NCBI GenBank assembly: GCA_943787745.1
Contig: CALSNJ010000007.1
Location: forward strand, 1-64,000
Length of the DNA: 64,000 nt
Direction: 5' to 3'
Source: an uncultured Alphaproteobacteria bacterium
Lineage (GTDB): Bacteria; Pseudomonadota; Alphaproteobacteria; UBA6615
The notes below the pieces were generated by a model. That model worked only from the letters and a program-made list of their open reading frames with translations, was not told the DNA's origin and searched no databases. Positions 8,174-16,237 of this stretch are shown here, one piece after another. Each line of letters starts with the position of its first letter. Within the stretch, counting starts at the first letter, position 1. The position numbers and the translations under genes are program-made.

Positions 8174-9016
8174 ATGACCGAGACGGTGTCACAGGGGCCA
8201 CAGGCCCGTGAGGTTATCTATCGGCACAAACTGATCACCCGCATCACCCATTGGACCAATTCGATCTGCGTGGTGGTGCTTCTGATGAGTGGCCTGCAGA
8301 TCCTGAACGCCCATCCGTCCCTTTATTGGGGTCAGTTCGGAGCTGATGATGACCATGCGTTTATCGAGTTTTTTGCCACGCAGGACGGTGACGACCTGAT
8401 CGGGCACACCCGTATTGGCCCGGTCACAATGACAACAACCGGCGTGTTTGGTGTCTCTGCAGGAGATGATGGTGAAGCACGTGTGATTGCCATGCCCGCA
8501 TGGGCCACGATCCCGAGTTTCCGCGATCTTGCGACGGGACGACGCTGGCATTTCTTCTTTGCCTGGGTGTTCGTCATCAATGGCCTTCTTTATGTCGGGG
8601 CCGGGTTGTTCAACGGGCATTTTCGGCGCGACCTTCTGCCGTCACGTAAGGAAATTCGAGCAAAGCATGTTCTGCAGGACATCTGGAATCACGCCCGTCT
8701 GAAACTTCCGAAAGGCGATGAGGCCAAGCGCTACAACGTGCTCCAGAAAGTCGCTTATCTGGGCGTCACGGTTTTATTGCTGCTGATGGTGATGACGGGC
8801 CTGACCATGTCACCCGGTATGAATGCGGCCGCGCCCTGGATGATTGATGTTTTTGGCGGGCGACAATCGGCACGAACACTTCACTTTATTTCAGCCAGCC
8901 TGATTGTGACCTTCATTTTTGTCCATCTGGGGATGGTGTTGCTCGCCGGACCGTTCAATGAAATTCGCTCCATGATCACGGGCCGCTATGCCGTCCCACC
9001 GGAGGACAAGTCATGA
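8174..9016 (+). CDS. Cytochrome b561-type membrane subunit
   Basis: 280 aa; the ATG at 8174 follows GGGGAGAG. Transmembrane helices carry likely haem-ligand histidines: ITRITHWTNSICVVVLLMSG, GRRWHFFFAWVFVINGLLYV, MTGLTMSP and TLHFISASLIVTFIFVHLGM. A loop of about 100 residues with WGQFGADDDH lies between the first two helices. Such di-haem cytochromes b anchor periplasmic oxidoreductases and exchange electrons with quinone. The stop overlaps the start of the molybdoenzyme as ATGA, so the two are translationally coupled and very likely form one complex. Confidence 0.88.
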   Translation: MTETVSQGPQAREVIYRHKLITRITHWTNSICVVVLLMSGLQILNAHPSLYWGQFGADDDHAFIEFFATQDGDDLIGHTRIGPVTMTTTGVFGVSAGDDGEARVIAMPAWATIPSFRDLATGRRWHFFFAWVFVINGLLYVGAGLFNGHFRRDLLPSRKEIRAKHVLQDIWNHARLKLPKGDEAKRYNVLQKVAYLGVTVLLLLMVMTGLTMSPGMNAAAPWMIDVFGGRQSARTLHFISASLIVTFIFVHLGMVLLAGPFNEIRSMITGRYAVPPEDKS

Positions 9017-9792
9017 CCAAGAAACTGATTACCCGTCGCGGTCTGTTGACCACGGGTGCCGTCGCCGCTGTTGGTGGTGTGTCCTACGCCGCCTATCGCA
9101 CGCTGATTGCACCCAACGCCATCCGCATCCTTGAATCAGCCGAGTATGTGACTCTCAAGGCGCAGCGTCTGCTGCTTTCGGGTCAGCCTTTGGCGCGCGA
9201 GTTCAGCCCGGAGGATATGTCACCGACTTTCAAGGCCAATGGCACGACCGATCCGGACAACCCCGCTTACAACGCACTTGTGCAGAACAATTTCAACAAC
9301 TGGCGTCTGAAGATCGACGGACTGGTTGCTAACCCACTCAACTTGTCGCTTGCTGATTTGAAACGTCAGCCCCAGCGGACACAGATCACGCGGCATGATT
9401 GCGTGGAAGGCTGGAGCGCGATTGGCAAATGGACCGGTGTTCCCTTGGCGCATCTGCTTCAGAGCGCCGGGATCGCTGACAATGCGCGGTTTGTCGTGTT
9501 CCATTGTGCCGATGATTATTACCCGGCCAGCGATGGTTCGGCGCGATATTACGAAAGTATCGATCTGTTCGATGCCTTCCATCCGCAGACCATTCTGGCC
9601 CATACCATGAATGACAATGCGCTCGATGTTGCACATGGGGCGCCACTACGCCTGCGCGTGGAACGTCAGCTTGGCTACAAGCAGGCCAAATATCTGATGC
9701 GGATTGAAGTGACCGACAGCCTTGCCAAGCTCGGAATGGGCAAAGGTGGATTCTGGCCGGACCGTGGCTATGAGTGGTACGCGGGAATTTAG
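9013..9792 (+). CDS. YedY/sulfite-oxidase-type molybdopterin oxidoreductase
   Basis: 259 aa. The N-terminus TRRGLLTTGAVAAVGGVSYA is a twin-arginine signal, placing the enzyme in the periplasm with its cofactor already loaded. TRHDCVEGWSAIGKWTGVPL contains Cys130, the expected molybdenum ligand of the sulfite oxidase fold, and GAPLRLRVERQLGYKQAKY is the other conserved block. Related enzymes reduce methionine sulfoxide (MsrP) or oxidise sulfite; here the partner is a long-loop cytochrome b rather than the short MsrQ type, so the reaction is open. Start overlaps the cytochrome gene by four bases. Confidence 0.9.
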   Translation: MTKKLITRRGLLTTGAVAAVGGVSYAAYRTLIAPNAIRILESAEYVTLKAQRLLLSGQPLAREFSPEDMSPTFKANGTTDPDNPAYNALVQNNFNNWRLKIDGLVANPLNLSLADLKRQPQRTQITRHDCVEGWSAIGKWTGVPLAHLLQSAGIADNARFVVFHCADDYYPASDGSARYYESIDLFDAFHPQTILAHTMNDNALDVAHGAPLRLRVERQLGYKQAKYLMRIEVTDSLAKLGMGKGGFWPDRGYEWYAGI

Positions 9793-9917
9793 ATCGCCTG
9801 ACCCCTTCCGGCACGTGTCCAAGTGGTGCTAGAACCCCGCCGAGCGGCGCCTCGGCTGTGCATATTGGGTTGCACGGCGTTTTTCGTCGCAGGCTCGTAT
9901 GGGCCGGAACGAGAAAC

Positions 9918-12092
9918 ATGACGGAATTTCAAGGCGTCGTCCCGGCGCTCGGCAAGGCGCTGAGCGCTCGTGGCTACGACAAACTCACCCCGGTTCAGGA
10001 TGCTGTGCTGGCCGATGGCCTGGCCGGCAAGGACTTGCTTGTCTCGGCCCAGACCGGCTCCGGCAAAACGGTTGCTTTTGGCTTGGCGCTGGCGCCAACG
10101 CTGCTGGGAGAGGCAGATAAGTTTTCTTATGCGGCGACCCCGTTGGCGCTCGCAGTTGCACCGACCCGTGAACTCGCCCTGCAGGTGAAGCGCGAACTGG
10201 AATGGCTATATGCCGAGACCGGTGCGTCTGTGGCGTCCTGTGTTGGCGGCATGGATATGCGGACCGAGCGACGTGCGCTGGAACGTGGCGTCCATATCGT
10301 TGTCGGAACGCCGGGTCGCCTGCGCGATCACATCGAGCGCGGCTCCCTGAATATGAGTGACCTCAAGGCTGCTGTCCTCGATGAGGCCGATGAAATGCTG
10401 GATATGGGCTTCCGGGATGACCTGGAGTTCATTCTCGCTGCTGCGCCTGACACCCGTCAGACATTGATGTTCTCGGCAACGGTGCCGCGCGCGATCGCCT
10501 CGCTCGCGACCCGCTACCAGAATGATGCGGTTCGCATCACGACAACGGCCGAACGCGAGCAGCATCTCGATATTGAGTATCACGCCATGAACGTGGCACC
10601 GGCCGATCGCGAGAACGCCATCATCAATGTGTTGCGCTACTACAATCCGACAAATGCTCTGGTGTTCTGTGCGACCCGTGCTGCCGTCAATCGCATGCTG
10701 AGCCGCTTCACCAATCGCGGGTTCTCGGTGGTCGCGCTTTCGGGTGAGTTGAGCCAGAACGAACGCAGCCATGCTCTGCAATCTCTGCGGGATGGTCGGG
10801 CGCAGGTCTGTATTGCAACAGATGTTGCGGCGCGCGGGCTTGATTTGCCGAATTTGGAGCTGGTCATCCATGCGGAGATTCCCAAGAACCGGGAAAGTCT
10901 GCTGCATCGAAGTGGCCGGACCGGACGCGCGGGGCGTAAGGGCGTCTGCGCTCTGATTGTGCCGTACAACGAACGCCGCAAGACCGAACGCCTTCTCGAG
11001 CGTGCAAACATCAACGCCGAATGGGGGCTGCCGCCTTCGGTCGAGCAGATTCAGCAACGCGACCGTTCGCGCCTGATGGAAGATCAGCGTCTGATCGATC
11101 CGGTGAGTGATGATGAGAAAGGCTTTGTTGCAGAGATTCTGGAGCGCCATAGCCCCGAGCAGGTTGCAGCTGCGTTTCTGCGTGTGCATTCGGCCGGCCA
11201 GTCTGCGCCCGAGGAATTGATTGACCCCGGTGTTCGCGAGCCTCAGAAGCCCCGACGCGAAGATTTCAAGGATGGTGTCTGGTTCTCGCTTTCCGTCGGA
11301 CGCGATGCCAATGCTGAACCGCGCTGGCTGCTGCCGATGCTGTGTCGCGTCGGGCAGATCACCAGTCAGGAGATCGGTTCGATCAAGATCCAGCAGAACG
11401 AAACAAATTTCGAAATTGCGCCGGGCTGTGTGGATCGGTTTATGCAGGCAATCGGGCCGGACCTGATGCTCGAAAAGAACATCGCGGTGACGAAGCTCGA
11501 CAGACCTCCGACACCTTCGCCGCGGGGCGAACGCCGCGAGAGGCCATCTGCGCCGCGCGGTGATCGGAAGCCCTACGACAAGAAGCCCTATGAGAAAAAA
11601 CCGTATGAAAAGAAACCATACGGGAAGGCTGCGGAGGACAAGAAACCCTTCGAGAAAAAACCATATGAGAAGAAGCCGTATGTCCGAAAGAACGAAGACG
11701 AGGGCGCCCGCGCGCCTTCCGGCCCGCCTACAGGACGTAAGCCGACGGCATATGTAAGGAAGAGCCGGTCCGAAGATCCCGGTGTGTCGCGTTTCCAGAA
11801 GGACGGAGACGCACCCCGTAAACCCAAGCGGAAATTTGACAAGGGTGCCGACGGACCGCAGGGGAAGCGCCCGCAGCGCGAAACGCCACGCCGCGATGCG
11901 GCGCCCGCGAAACCCGCACGTGCAAGCTCGGGGCCGCCGAAGAAGCTGGAACTCGGCGCGAAACCGAAAGCCAAGCCGGCCTACAAGTATGACCAGCAGC
12001 CGGTGGCCAAACGCGGCAAGGACGGGGACTCCGAAGAGGGTGGTTTTGCCGTTCTCAAGCGGAAGAAGCCCCGGAACAAAAAGAAACGCTAG
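9918..12092 (+). CDS. DEAD-box RNA helicase with DbpA-type RNA-binding domain
   Basis: 724 aa from the ATG giving MTEFQGVVPAL. Motifs: Q-motif region near 24-28, Walker A AQTGSGKT at 44-51, PTREL near 82, DEAD at 155-158, SAT at 186-188, and HRSGRTGRAGRKG in the second RecA domain. Residues about 485-560 (DGVWFSLSVG through FEIAPGCVDRFM) form a DbpA RNA-binding domain, as in CsdA/DeaD helicases that act in ribosome assembly and cold adaptation. The last 170 residues are disordered, basic and repetitive (KKPYEKKPYEKKPYGK), a common RNA-chaperone tail. The long open frame on the opposite strand is a shadow. Confidence 0.93.
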   Translation: MTEFQGVVPALGKALSARGYDKLTPVQDAVLADGLAGKDLLVSAQTGSGKTVAFGLALAPTLLGEADKFSYAATPLALAVAPTRELALQVKRELEWLYAETGASVASCVGGMDMRTERRALERGVHIVVGTPGRLRDHIERGSLNMSDLKAAVLDEADEMLDMGFRDDLEFILAAAPDTRQTLMFSATVPRAIASLATRYQNDAVRITTTAEREQHLDIEYHAMNVAPADRENAIINVLRYYNPTNALVFCATRAAVNRMLSRFTNRGFSVVALSGELSQNERSHALQSLRDGRAQVCIATDVAARGLDLPNLELVIHAEIPKNRESLLHRSGRTGRAGRKGVCALIVPYNERRKTERLLERANINAEWGLPPSVEQIQQRDRSRLMEDQRLIDPVSDDEKGFVAEILERHSPEQVAAAFLRVHSAGQSAPEELIDPGVREPQKPRREDFKDGVWFSLSVGRDANAEPRWLLPMLCRVGQITSQEIGSIKIQQNETNFEIAPGCVDRFMQAIGPDLMLEKNIAVTKLDRPPTPSPRGERRERPSAPRGDRKPYDKKPYEKKPYEKKPYGKAAEDKKPFEKKPYEKKPYVRKNEDEGARAPSGPPTGRKPTAYVRKSRSEDPGVSRFQKDGDAPRKPKRKFDKGADGPQGKRPQRETPRRDAAPAKPARASSGPPKKLELGAKPKAKPAYKYDQQPVAKRGKDGDSEEGGFAVLKRKKPRNKKKR
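11568..11691 (+). repeat. 15-base tandem repeats coding for KKPYE
   Basis: Within the helicase gene, roughly eight imperfect copies of a 12-15-base unit encode KKPYD/KKPYE/KKPFE, split by GKAAED. The protein-level repeat is better kept than the DNA, with synonymous changes between units, which argues for selection on the basic, Lys-Pro-Tyr-rich tail rather than recent slippage. Confidence 0.8.
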
Positions 12093-12119
12093 ACCGGAAA
12101 CCGGACCAGGCAGTATCCG

Positions 12120-13292
12120 ATGGCGGAGTTTGACGTAATCATCATTGGTGGTGGGGCGGCAGGTTTGATGTGTGCCGGGCAGGCCGTCCAACGCGGCCGG
12201 CGTGTTCTGGTGATTGAAAAATCAGACCGCGTCGGGGAGAAAATTCGAATTTCAGGCGGCGGGCGTGCCAATTTCACCAACCTTTATGCATCCCCCGCAA
12301 ACTACCTCTCTGACAATCCTCGGTTTTGCGTGTCCGCACTTGCCCGCTACACCCAGCACGATTTTATTGCGCTGATTGAAAAACACGGCATCGCCTATCA
12401 CGAGCGCGATCATGGGCAATTGTTCTGTGATGAGACCGCCCAGCACATCATTGATTTGCTGCGACGCGAGGCCGACGGCGCGTCCATCCAGACATCCACC
12501 AATGTCACAGGCATCTTCAAAGAAGAACCCGGCTTTCGGGTGGACTCCGACCATGGCGCGTTCACAGCGCCCAATCTGGTGATCGCGACCGGCGGGCCGT
12601 CTATTCCAAAAATGGGTGCCAGTGGATTTGGCTATGACGTTGCCCGACAATTCGGCCTGAAGCTTGTGCCGACACGTGCCGGATTGGTGCCGTTGACCTT
12701 CGACCCGGATATGAAATCCAAATTGGATGGCCTGTCAGGGGTCTCGGTGGATGCGACGGCCAAATTGGGCAAAGTCTCATTCACTGAAGCGTTACTGTTT
12801 ACCCATCGTGGACTGAGTGGTCCGGTCATTTTGCAGATATCGTCCTACTGGAAACCCGGTGATGAAATCACACTCGATCTCCTTCCCGGTACCGATGTCT
12901 TTGCCGCGCTGAAGGCCTTTAAGGAAAACGAGCCACGCAAGGACGTTGTGACGGTTCTCGCGCAGCTTCTGCCACGCCGATTGGCGCAACGGCTGGTCGA
13001 TTGGTGCAATTGTGGTGGTCGTCTTGCCGAGACCCCAAACAAATCCCTGCAGGTGCTCGCAGACCAAATCAATTCCTGGAAGATCAAACCTAACGGGTCT
13101 GAGGGGATGAGAACGGCCGAAGTCACGTTGGGTGGGGTCGACACACGCGAGCTGTCTTCAAAGACCATGGAAGCGCGTTCCGTTCCGGGACTCTATTTTA
13201 TCGGCGAGGCTGTTGATGTCACCGGCCATCTTGGCGGTTTCAATTTCCAATGGGCCTGGGCGTCAGGGTTTGTGTGCGGGCAGGTGGTGTGA
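12120..13292 (+). CDS. BaiN/HI0933-family NAD(P)/FAD-dependent oxidoreductase
   Basis: 390 aa. The FAD-binding GGGAAGLMCAGQAVQRGRRV begins at residue 10; GEKIRISGGGRANFTN, TGGPSIPKMGASGFGYDVAR and the C-terminal LGGFNFQWAWASGFVCG are diagnostic of the HI0933/YhiN (BaiN-like) family. Homologues are flavoproteins of poorly defined function, one of which reduces a bile-acid double bond in gut bacteria; that role should not be transferred here. The gene starts 27 bases after the helicase stop and probably shares its transcript. Confidence 0.92.
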   Translation: MAEFDVIIIGGGAAGLMCAGQAVQRGRRVLVIEKSDRVGEKIRISGGGRANFTNLYASPANYLSDNPRFCVSALARYTQHDFIALIEKHGIAYHERDHGQLFCDETAQHIIDLLRREADGASIQTSTNVTGIFKEEPGFRVDSDHGAFTAPNLVIATGGPSIPKMGASGFGYDVARQFGLKLVPTRAGLVPLTFDPDMKSKLDGLSGVSVDATAKLGKVSFTEALLFTHRGLSGPVILQISSYWKPGDEITLDLLPGTDVFAALKAFKENEPRKDVVTVLAQLLPRRLAQRLVDWCNCGGRLAETPNKSLQVLADQINSWKIKPNGSEGMRTAEVTLGGVDTRELSSKTMEARSVPGLYFIGEAVDVTGHLGGFNFQWAWASGFVCGQVV

Positions 13293-13379
13293 GGGCAATC
13301 GGGTTCGCTAGTTTCCCCGGTCCGGCGTATGCTCTTGGTTCCCGCGGTCATCGCCGCATCCGTTGATAGGATTCTTCTC

Positions 13380-13580
13380 ATGACCAAGGCCCGTGCCCGC
13401 ACGCGCGCAAAGGCGAAAGCCGCGCGTGGTGCTGTAAAACGCAAAGAAGACGACACCGCAAACGCTGGCGGCAAGCCCGGCAAGTTCGACCAGGGATCGC
13501 AAACGATCAGCAAGGTGGGAAAAAGTTTCGACGGTGGTGGCTTTGCTGTCGCGGGCCGTGGTGCAGGGCGCGGTCGCTAG
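13380..13580 (+). CDS. Small basic conserved protein
   Basis: 66 aa beginning MTKARARTRAKAKAARGAVKRK, strongly basic at the N-terminus, then Gly-rich (GKPGKFDQGSQTISKVGKSF). An AGGA lies about ten bases before the ATG. Similar short Lys/Arg/Ala-rich proteins occur in other alphaproteobacteria; I know no function. The charge suggests nucleic-acid or ribosome contact. It lies 87 bases past the flavoprotein gene on the same strand. Confidence 0.6.
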   Translation: MTKARARTRAKAKAARGAVKRKEDDTANAGGKPGKFDQGSQTISKVGKSFDGGGFAVAGRGAGRGR

Positions 13581-13669
13581 CAAGACCCCCACAAGCCGAC
13601 GCATGATTGACCGGTTCTGCCGGCCATGCTTGGCTTGGTGCATGTTACAAATCCAGATGGAGAAGCGCT

Positions 13670-14200
13670 GTGAGCGTTGCCCGACACCCCCGACCGCCCG
13701 AGCTTGAAGACGCTACGCTCGAGGAGATTATGGACACCCATGTCGGACGCTATCGCGACAAGGTCCCGGATTGGGAAGCCTTTGAAGATGCCAAAATCGA
13801 GGGGTATCGGCGTGCCCAGCATCGATTTATTGGAGCCGGTGGCTCGGGCAAGCACAGCGACCCGGATGTCATCCCGGCCCGTGCGCACACGCTGAGCATC
13901 ATGTTTGTGAATCCCGGACAGGGGAATGCCGCGCACACCCATGAGGTCGAGGAGACCTTTTTTGTGCTCAAGGGATTGCTGGATGTCTTTGTCGAGGACG
14001 AGGACGGTCGTCGTCTGGAAACCCGGCTGGGTCCATGGGAATGCATCACGTGTCCCCCGGGCGTGATCCATGGGTATGACAACAACAGCCTCGAACCTGT
14101 TTGGTTCCAGGTGATGCTCGGACGCGGACAACCCGAAACGATGGGTTATGCCGACGATAAACTATTTGAACGTCGGGGTGATCATCTCAAGGATGAGTAG
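13670..14200 (+). CDS. Cupin-domain protein
   Basis: 176 aa from a GTG preceded by GGAGAA; upstream codons have no homology. A single cupin barrel is visible: NAAHTHEVEETFFVLKG supplies the His-His-Glu metal set and CPPGVIHGYDN the third His. About 70 N-terminal residues precede the barrel, including DTHVGRYRDKVPDWEAFED. Small metal cupins include dioxygenases and isomerases; the substrate is unknown. The gene converges on the decayed racemase gene, three bases away. Confidence 0.8.
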   Translation: MSVARHPRPPELEDATLEEIMDTHVGRYRDKVPDWEAFEDAKIEGYRRAQHRFIGAGGSGKHSDPDVIPARAHTLSIMFVNPGQGNAAHTHEVEETFFVLKGLLDVFVEDEDGRRLETRLGPWECITCPPGVIHGYDNNSLEPVWFQVMLGRGQPETMGYADDKLFERRGDHLKDE

Positions 14201-14203
14201 CGT

Positions 14204-14907
14204 CTAGAGCTCCAGTCGGAGCTCGCCTTTGACCTTGTCTTCGTCGATGTCACAGCCGTGACCGGGAGTATCGGGCACCAGTGCCGTCTGCCCATCCATG
14301 GGGAGTGGGGTTTTGAGGTAGTCGCCGCCAAGATGCTGCGGACCGTTGAGGTCTGCCGGGAAGTCGATGCCGTAAGCCCCGAACACATGCACCGATGTCG
14401 CAAAGCCGATAGGGGCATCCATCAGGCCGGAGCCGATAAGTTTGAGCCCGGCATTGCGCGCGAGGTCACACATCTGGCGCGCATAAAACACCCCGCCCAC
14501 TTTCTGAACCTTGCAAACCAAACCTTCGACAGCTTCGCGGCGGATCAGTTCGATCAGATAGGGCAGGCCCATCGCGGCTTCGTCGAGTGAGATGTTCATG
14601 GTCGTGGACGCAAGCAATTTGCGCATGCCGTAGACATCGGTCATCGGGATCGGTTGCTCGAAGAGTTCCACGCCGAGATTTTCAAACCCACGTGGGCACG
14701 AAGCGCGCGATCAAGGTCATAGCCCTGATTGGCTCAGGCCAACCACACCGCCGTCGGCGACTTCCATGGCCATGCGGACCTTCGCGATGTCGAGGTCGGG
14801 ATCGGTGCCGACCTTGACCTTGAAGGCCTTGAAGCCCTCGCTTTTGCCCTTCTCGACGATCTTGGCGATTTCGTCCGCGGATCGGGGCCGGACGGGTATG
14901 ATCGCAC
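14204..14907 (-). pseudogene. Mandelate racemase/enolase-superfamily gene, decayed
   Basis: The C-terminal 155 codons (14204-14671) are intact and read LGVELFEQPIP, ISLDEAAMG, CKVQKVGGV and NGPQHLGGDY, the acidic metal ligands and barrel strands of the enolase superfamily. The preceding piece is in a different frame (RPRSADEIAKIVEKGK, then SEGFKAFKVKVG with the catalytic KxK). Between them, near 14675-14740, the expected VDANQGYDLDRAL is split by at least two frameshifts, and another shift falls near 14900 (MCAIIPV). The N-terminal capping domain is missing. It cannot make a functional enzyme; the family could be a sugar-acid dehydratase or racemase. Confidence 0.85.
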
Positions 14908-15012
14908 ATGGAGATCTGGTCCAGCGCGGTTGCGTGGCGAACTTTGACCCCAAATGAGGTGATCGAAGTTGCCATGGCCCGCCACCGCGAAATTTTTGGC
15001 GAGGACGGCTAG
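14908..15012 (+). pseudogene. Possible 3' remnant of a plus-strand gene
   Basis: A 34-codon frame ends at the TAG at 15010-15012, two bases before the sugar isomerase start. It reads WSSAVAWRTLTPNEVIEVAM then ARHREIFGEDG, with high G/C at third positions, and looks like the C-terminal helices of a soluble enzyme. It starts where the racemase reading on the other strand fades out, so I read the boundary near 14900 as a rearrangement junction. The parent family is not recognised; a dehydrogenase upstream of the isomerase is one possibility. Confidence 0.4.
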
Positions 15013-15014
15013 CG

Positions 15015-15851
15015 ATGCGTGATCTTTCGGATGACAAGTCTCTGCTGTCTCTCAACACCGCGACAGTGCGCGAACAGTGGAACCTGCGCGAAATGGTTGA
15101 AGGCTGTCTGCGTCATGGCATCGGAGGCATCTCGCCCTGGCGTGACAAGGTTCAGGAGTGCGGCGTTGATGAAGCGGCGCGACTGATCGCGGATTCCGGA
15201 TTGGCTGTGAGCGGCCTTTGTCGCGGCGGCATGTTTCCTGCTGCTGATGCGGCGGGCCGTCGGGCCGCGCTGGATGACAATCGTCGTGCGGTCGATGAGG
15301 CTGTGGCGCTGGGCGCGGAATGCCTTGTGCTTGTTGTGGGCGGTTTACCGGACGGGTCCCGGGATATTGCCGGCGCCCGTCAGCAGGTCGAGGACGGGAT
15401 CGGCGCATTGCTCGAATACAGCCGCCCGGCCGGTGTGCCGCTTGCGATTGAGCCGTTACACCCGATGTACGCGGCAGACCGTGCCTGCATCAACACGATG
15501 GCGCAGGCCAATGATGTCTGCGACGTGCTGGGCGATGATGGGCTGGGGATCGCGCTGGATGTTTATCACGTCTGGTGGGATCCGGACCTCGCCGCCGAAA
15601 TCACCCGTGCCGGCAAAGAACGCATTCTGGCGTTTCATGTCTGTGACTGGCTGGTGCCGACGAATGATTTGTTGCTGGATCGCGGCATGCCCGGCGATGG
15701 CGTCATCGATATCCGCGGTATTCGCGGACTGGTGGAGGGTGTCGGCTATGACGGCCATTGCGAAGTAGAGATCCTCTCAACGCGCTGGTGGGCCGAAGAT
15801 CCGAATCTGATCATGCAAACCCTGATCGAGCGCCATCAAAGCGTCGTTTGA
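15015..15851 (+). CDS. Sugar phosphate isomerase/epimerase-family TIM barrel
   Basis: 278 aa. An AP-endonuclease-2-like TIM barrel: LRHGIGGISPWRDKVQECGV, GAECLVLVVGGLPDGS, LAIEPLHPMYAADRACINTM, ALDVYHVWWDPDL, ILAFHVCDW and EVEILSTRWW carry the His/Glu/Asp metal ligands in family order. These enzymes isomerise or epimerise keto-sugars or inositols; neighbours do not fix the substrate. Its stop TGA abuts the opposite-strand stop of the next gene as TGATCA with no spacer. Confidence 0.88.
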   Translation: MRDLSDDKSLLSLNTATVREQWNLREMVEGCLRHGIGGISPWRDKVQECGVDEAARLIADSGLAVSGLCRGGMFPAADAAGRRAALDDNRRAVDEAVALGAECLVLVVGGLPDGSRDIAGARQQVEDGIGALLEYSRPAGVPLAIEPLHPMYAADRACINTMAQANDVCDVLGDDGLGIALDVYHVWWDPDLAAEITRAGKERILAFHVCDWLVPTNDLLLDRGMPGDGVIDIRGIRGLVEGVGYDGHCEVEILSTRWWAEDPNLIMQTLIERHQSVV

Positions 15852-16202
15852 TCAGCGGGTTTGTGCCTGCGTCGTTGGCGGAAGTGTCAAATAGACCGTG
15901 CCTTCGAAAAAACCTGAAACGTATCTGCTGGCAGGGTTGTGCCCTGTGCGAGAGCAGGTGATCTGAATCCAGCCGTGACCGGTGGTCAGAACGACCTCTA
16001 CCGGTGTCGGGCGGTGCGCCTCTGTCTTGACGCCATTACGCTCAAAGGTGCAATCGGCCCCTGGCGGGTCTGTGACGATTTCCAGACCATAGGTGTCCCA
16101 GTCGCGACCATGGGTGCAAGCTGTAAGGACCGTGAGGCCAACAACGAGAATGGCAGCGCTCCAACGGGGAAACCGGAAATAATCTTTGGACGGATTGTCC
16201 AT
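15852..16202 (-). CDS. Predicted lipoprotein with PEGA-like domain
   Basis: 116 aa starting MDNPSKDYFRF; an ATG 9 codons upstream is possible but less likely. A hydrophobic signal (SAAILVVGLTVLTACTHG) ends in the lipobox LTAC, so the protein should be lipid-anchored. The mature part includes EIVTDPPGADCTFERNG and PTPVEVVLTTGHGWIQITCS, the strand pattern of PEGA-type surface repeats. Two mature cysteines may form a disulfide. Function unknown. Confidence 0.7.
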   Translation of the reverse strand: MDNPSKDYFRFPRWSAAILVVGLTVLTACTHGRDWDTYGLEIVTDPPGADCTFERNGVKTEAHRPTPVEVVLTTGHGWIQITCSRTGHNPASRYVSGFFEGTVYLTLPPTTQAQTR

Positions 16203-16237
16203 GGGGTCACCTGAGAAAGCCAAATACAAATACAGTT

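Noticed and set aside
11568-11691. Tandem repeat considered as a CRISPR array
   Set aside because: Units are 12-15 bases without spacers and lie in frame within a coding region; no cas genes are present.
10206-12191. A 661-codon open frame on the minus strand across the helicase gene
   Set aside because: The plus strand carries every DEAD-box motif in order; the antisense product has no domain and mirrors the GC-rich codon pattern.
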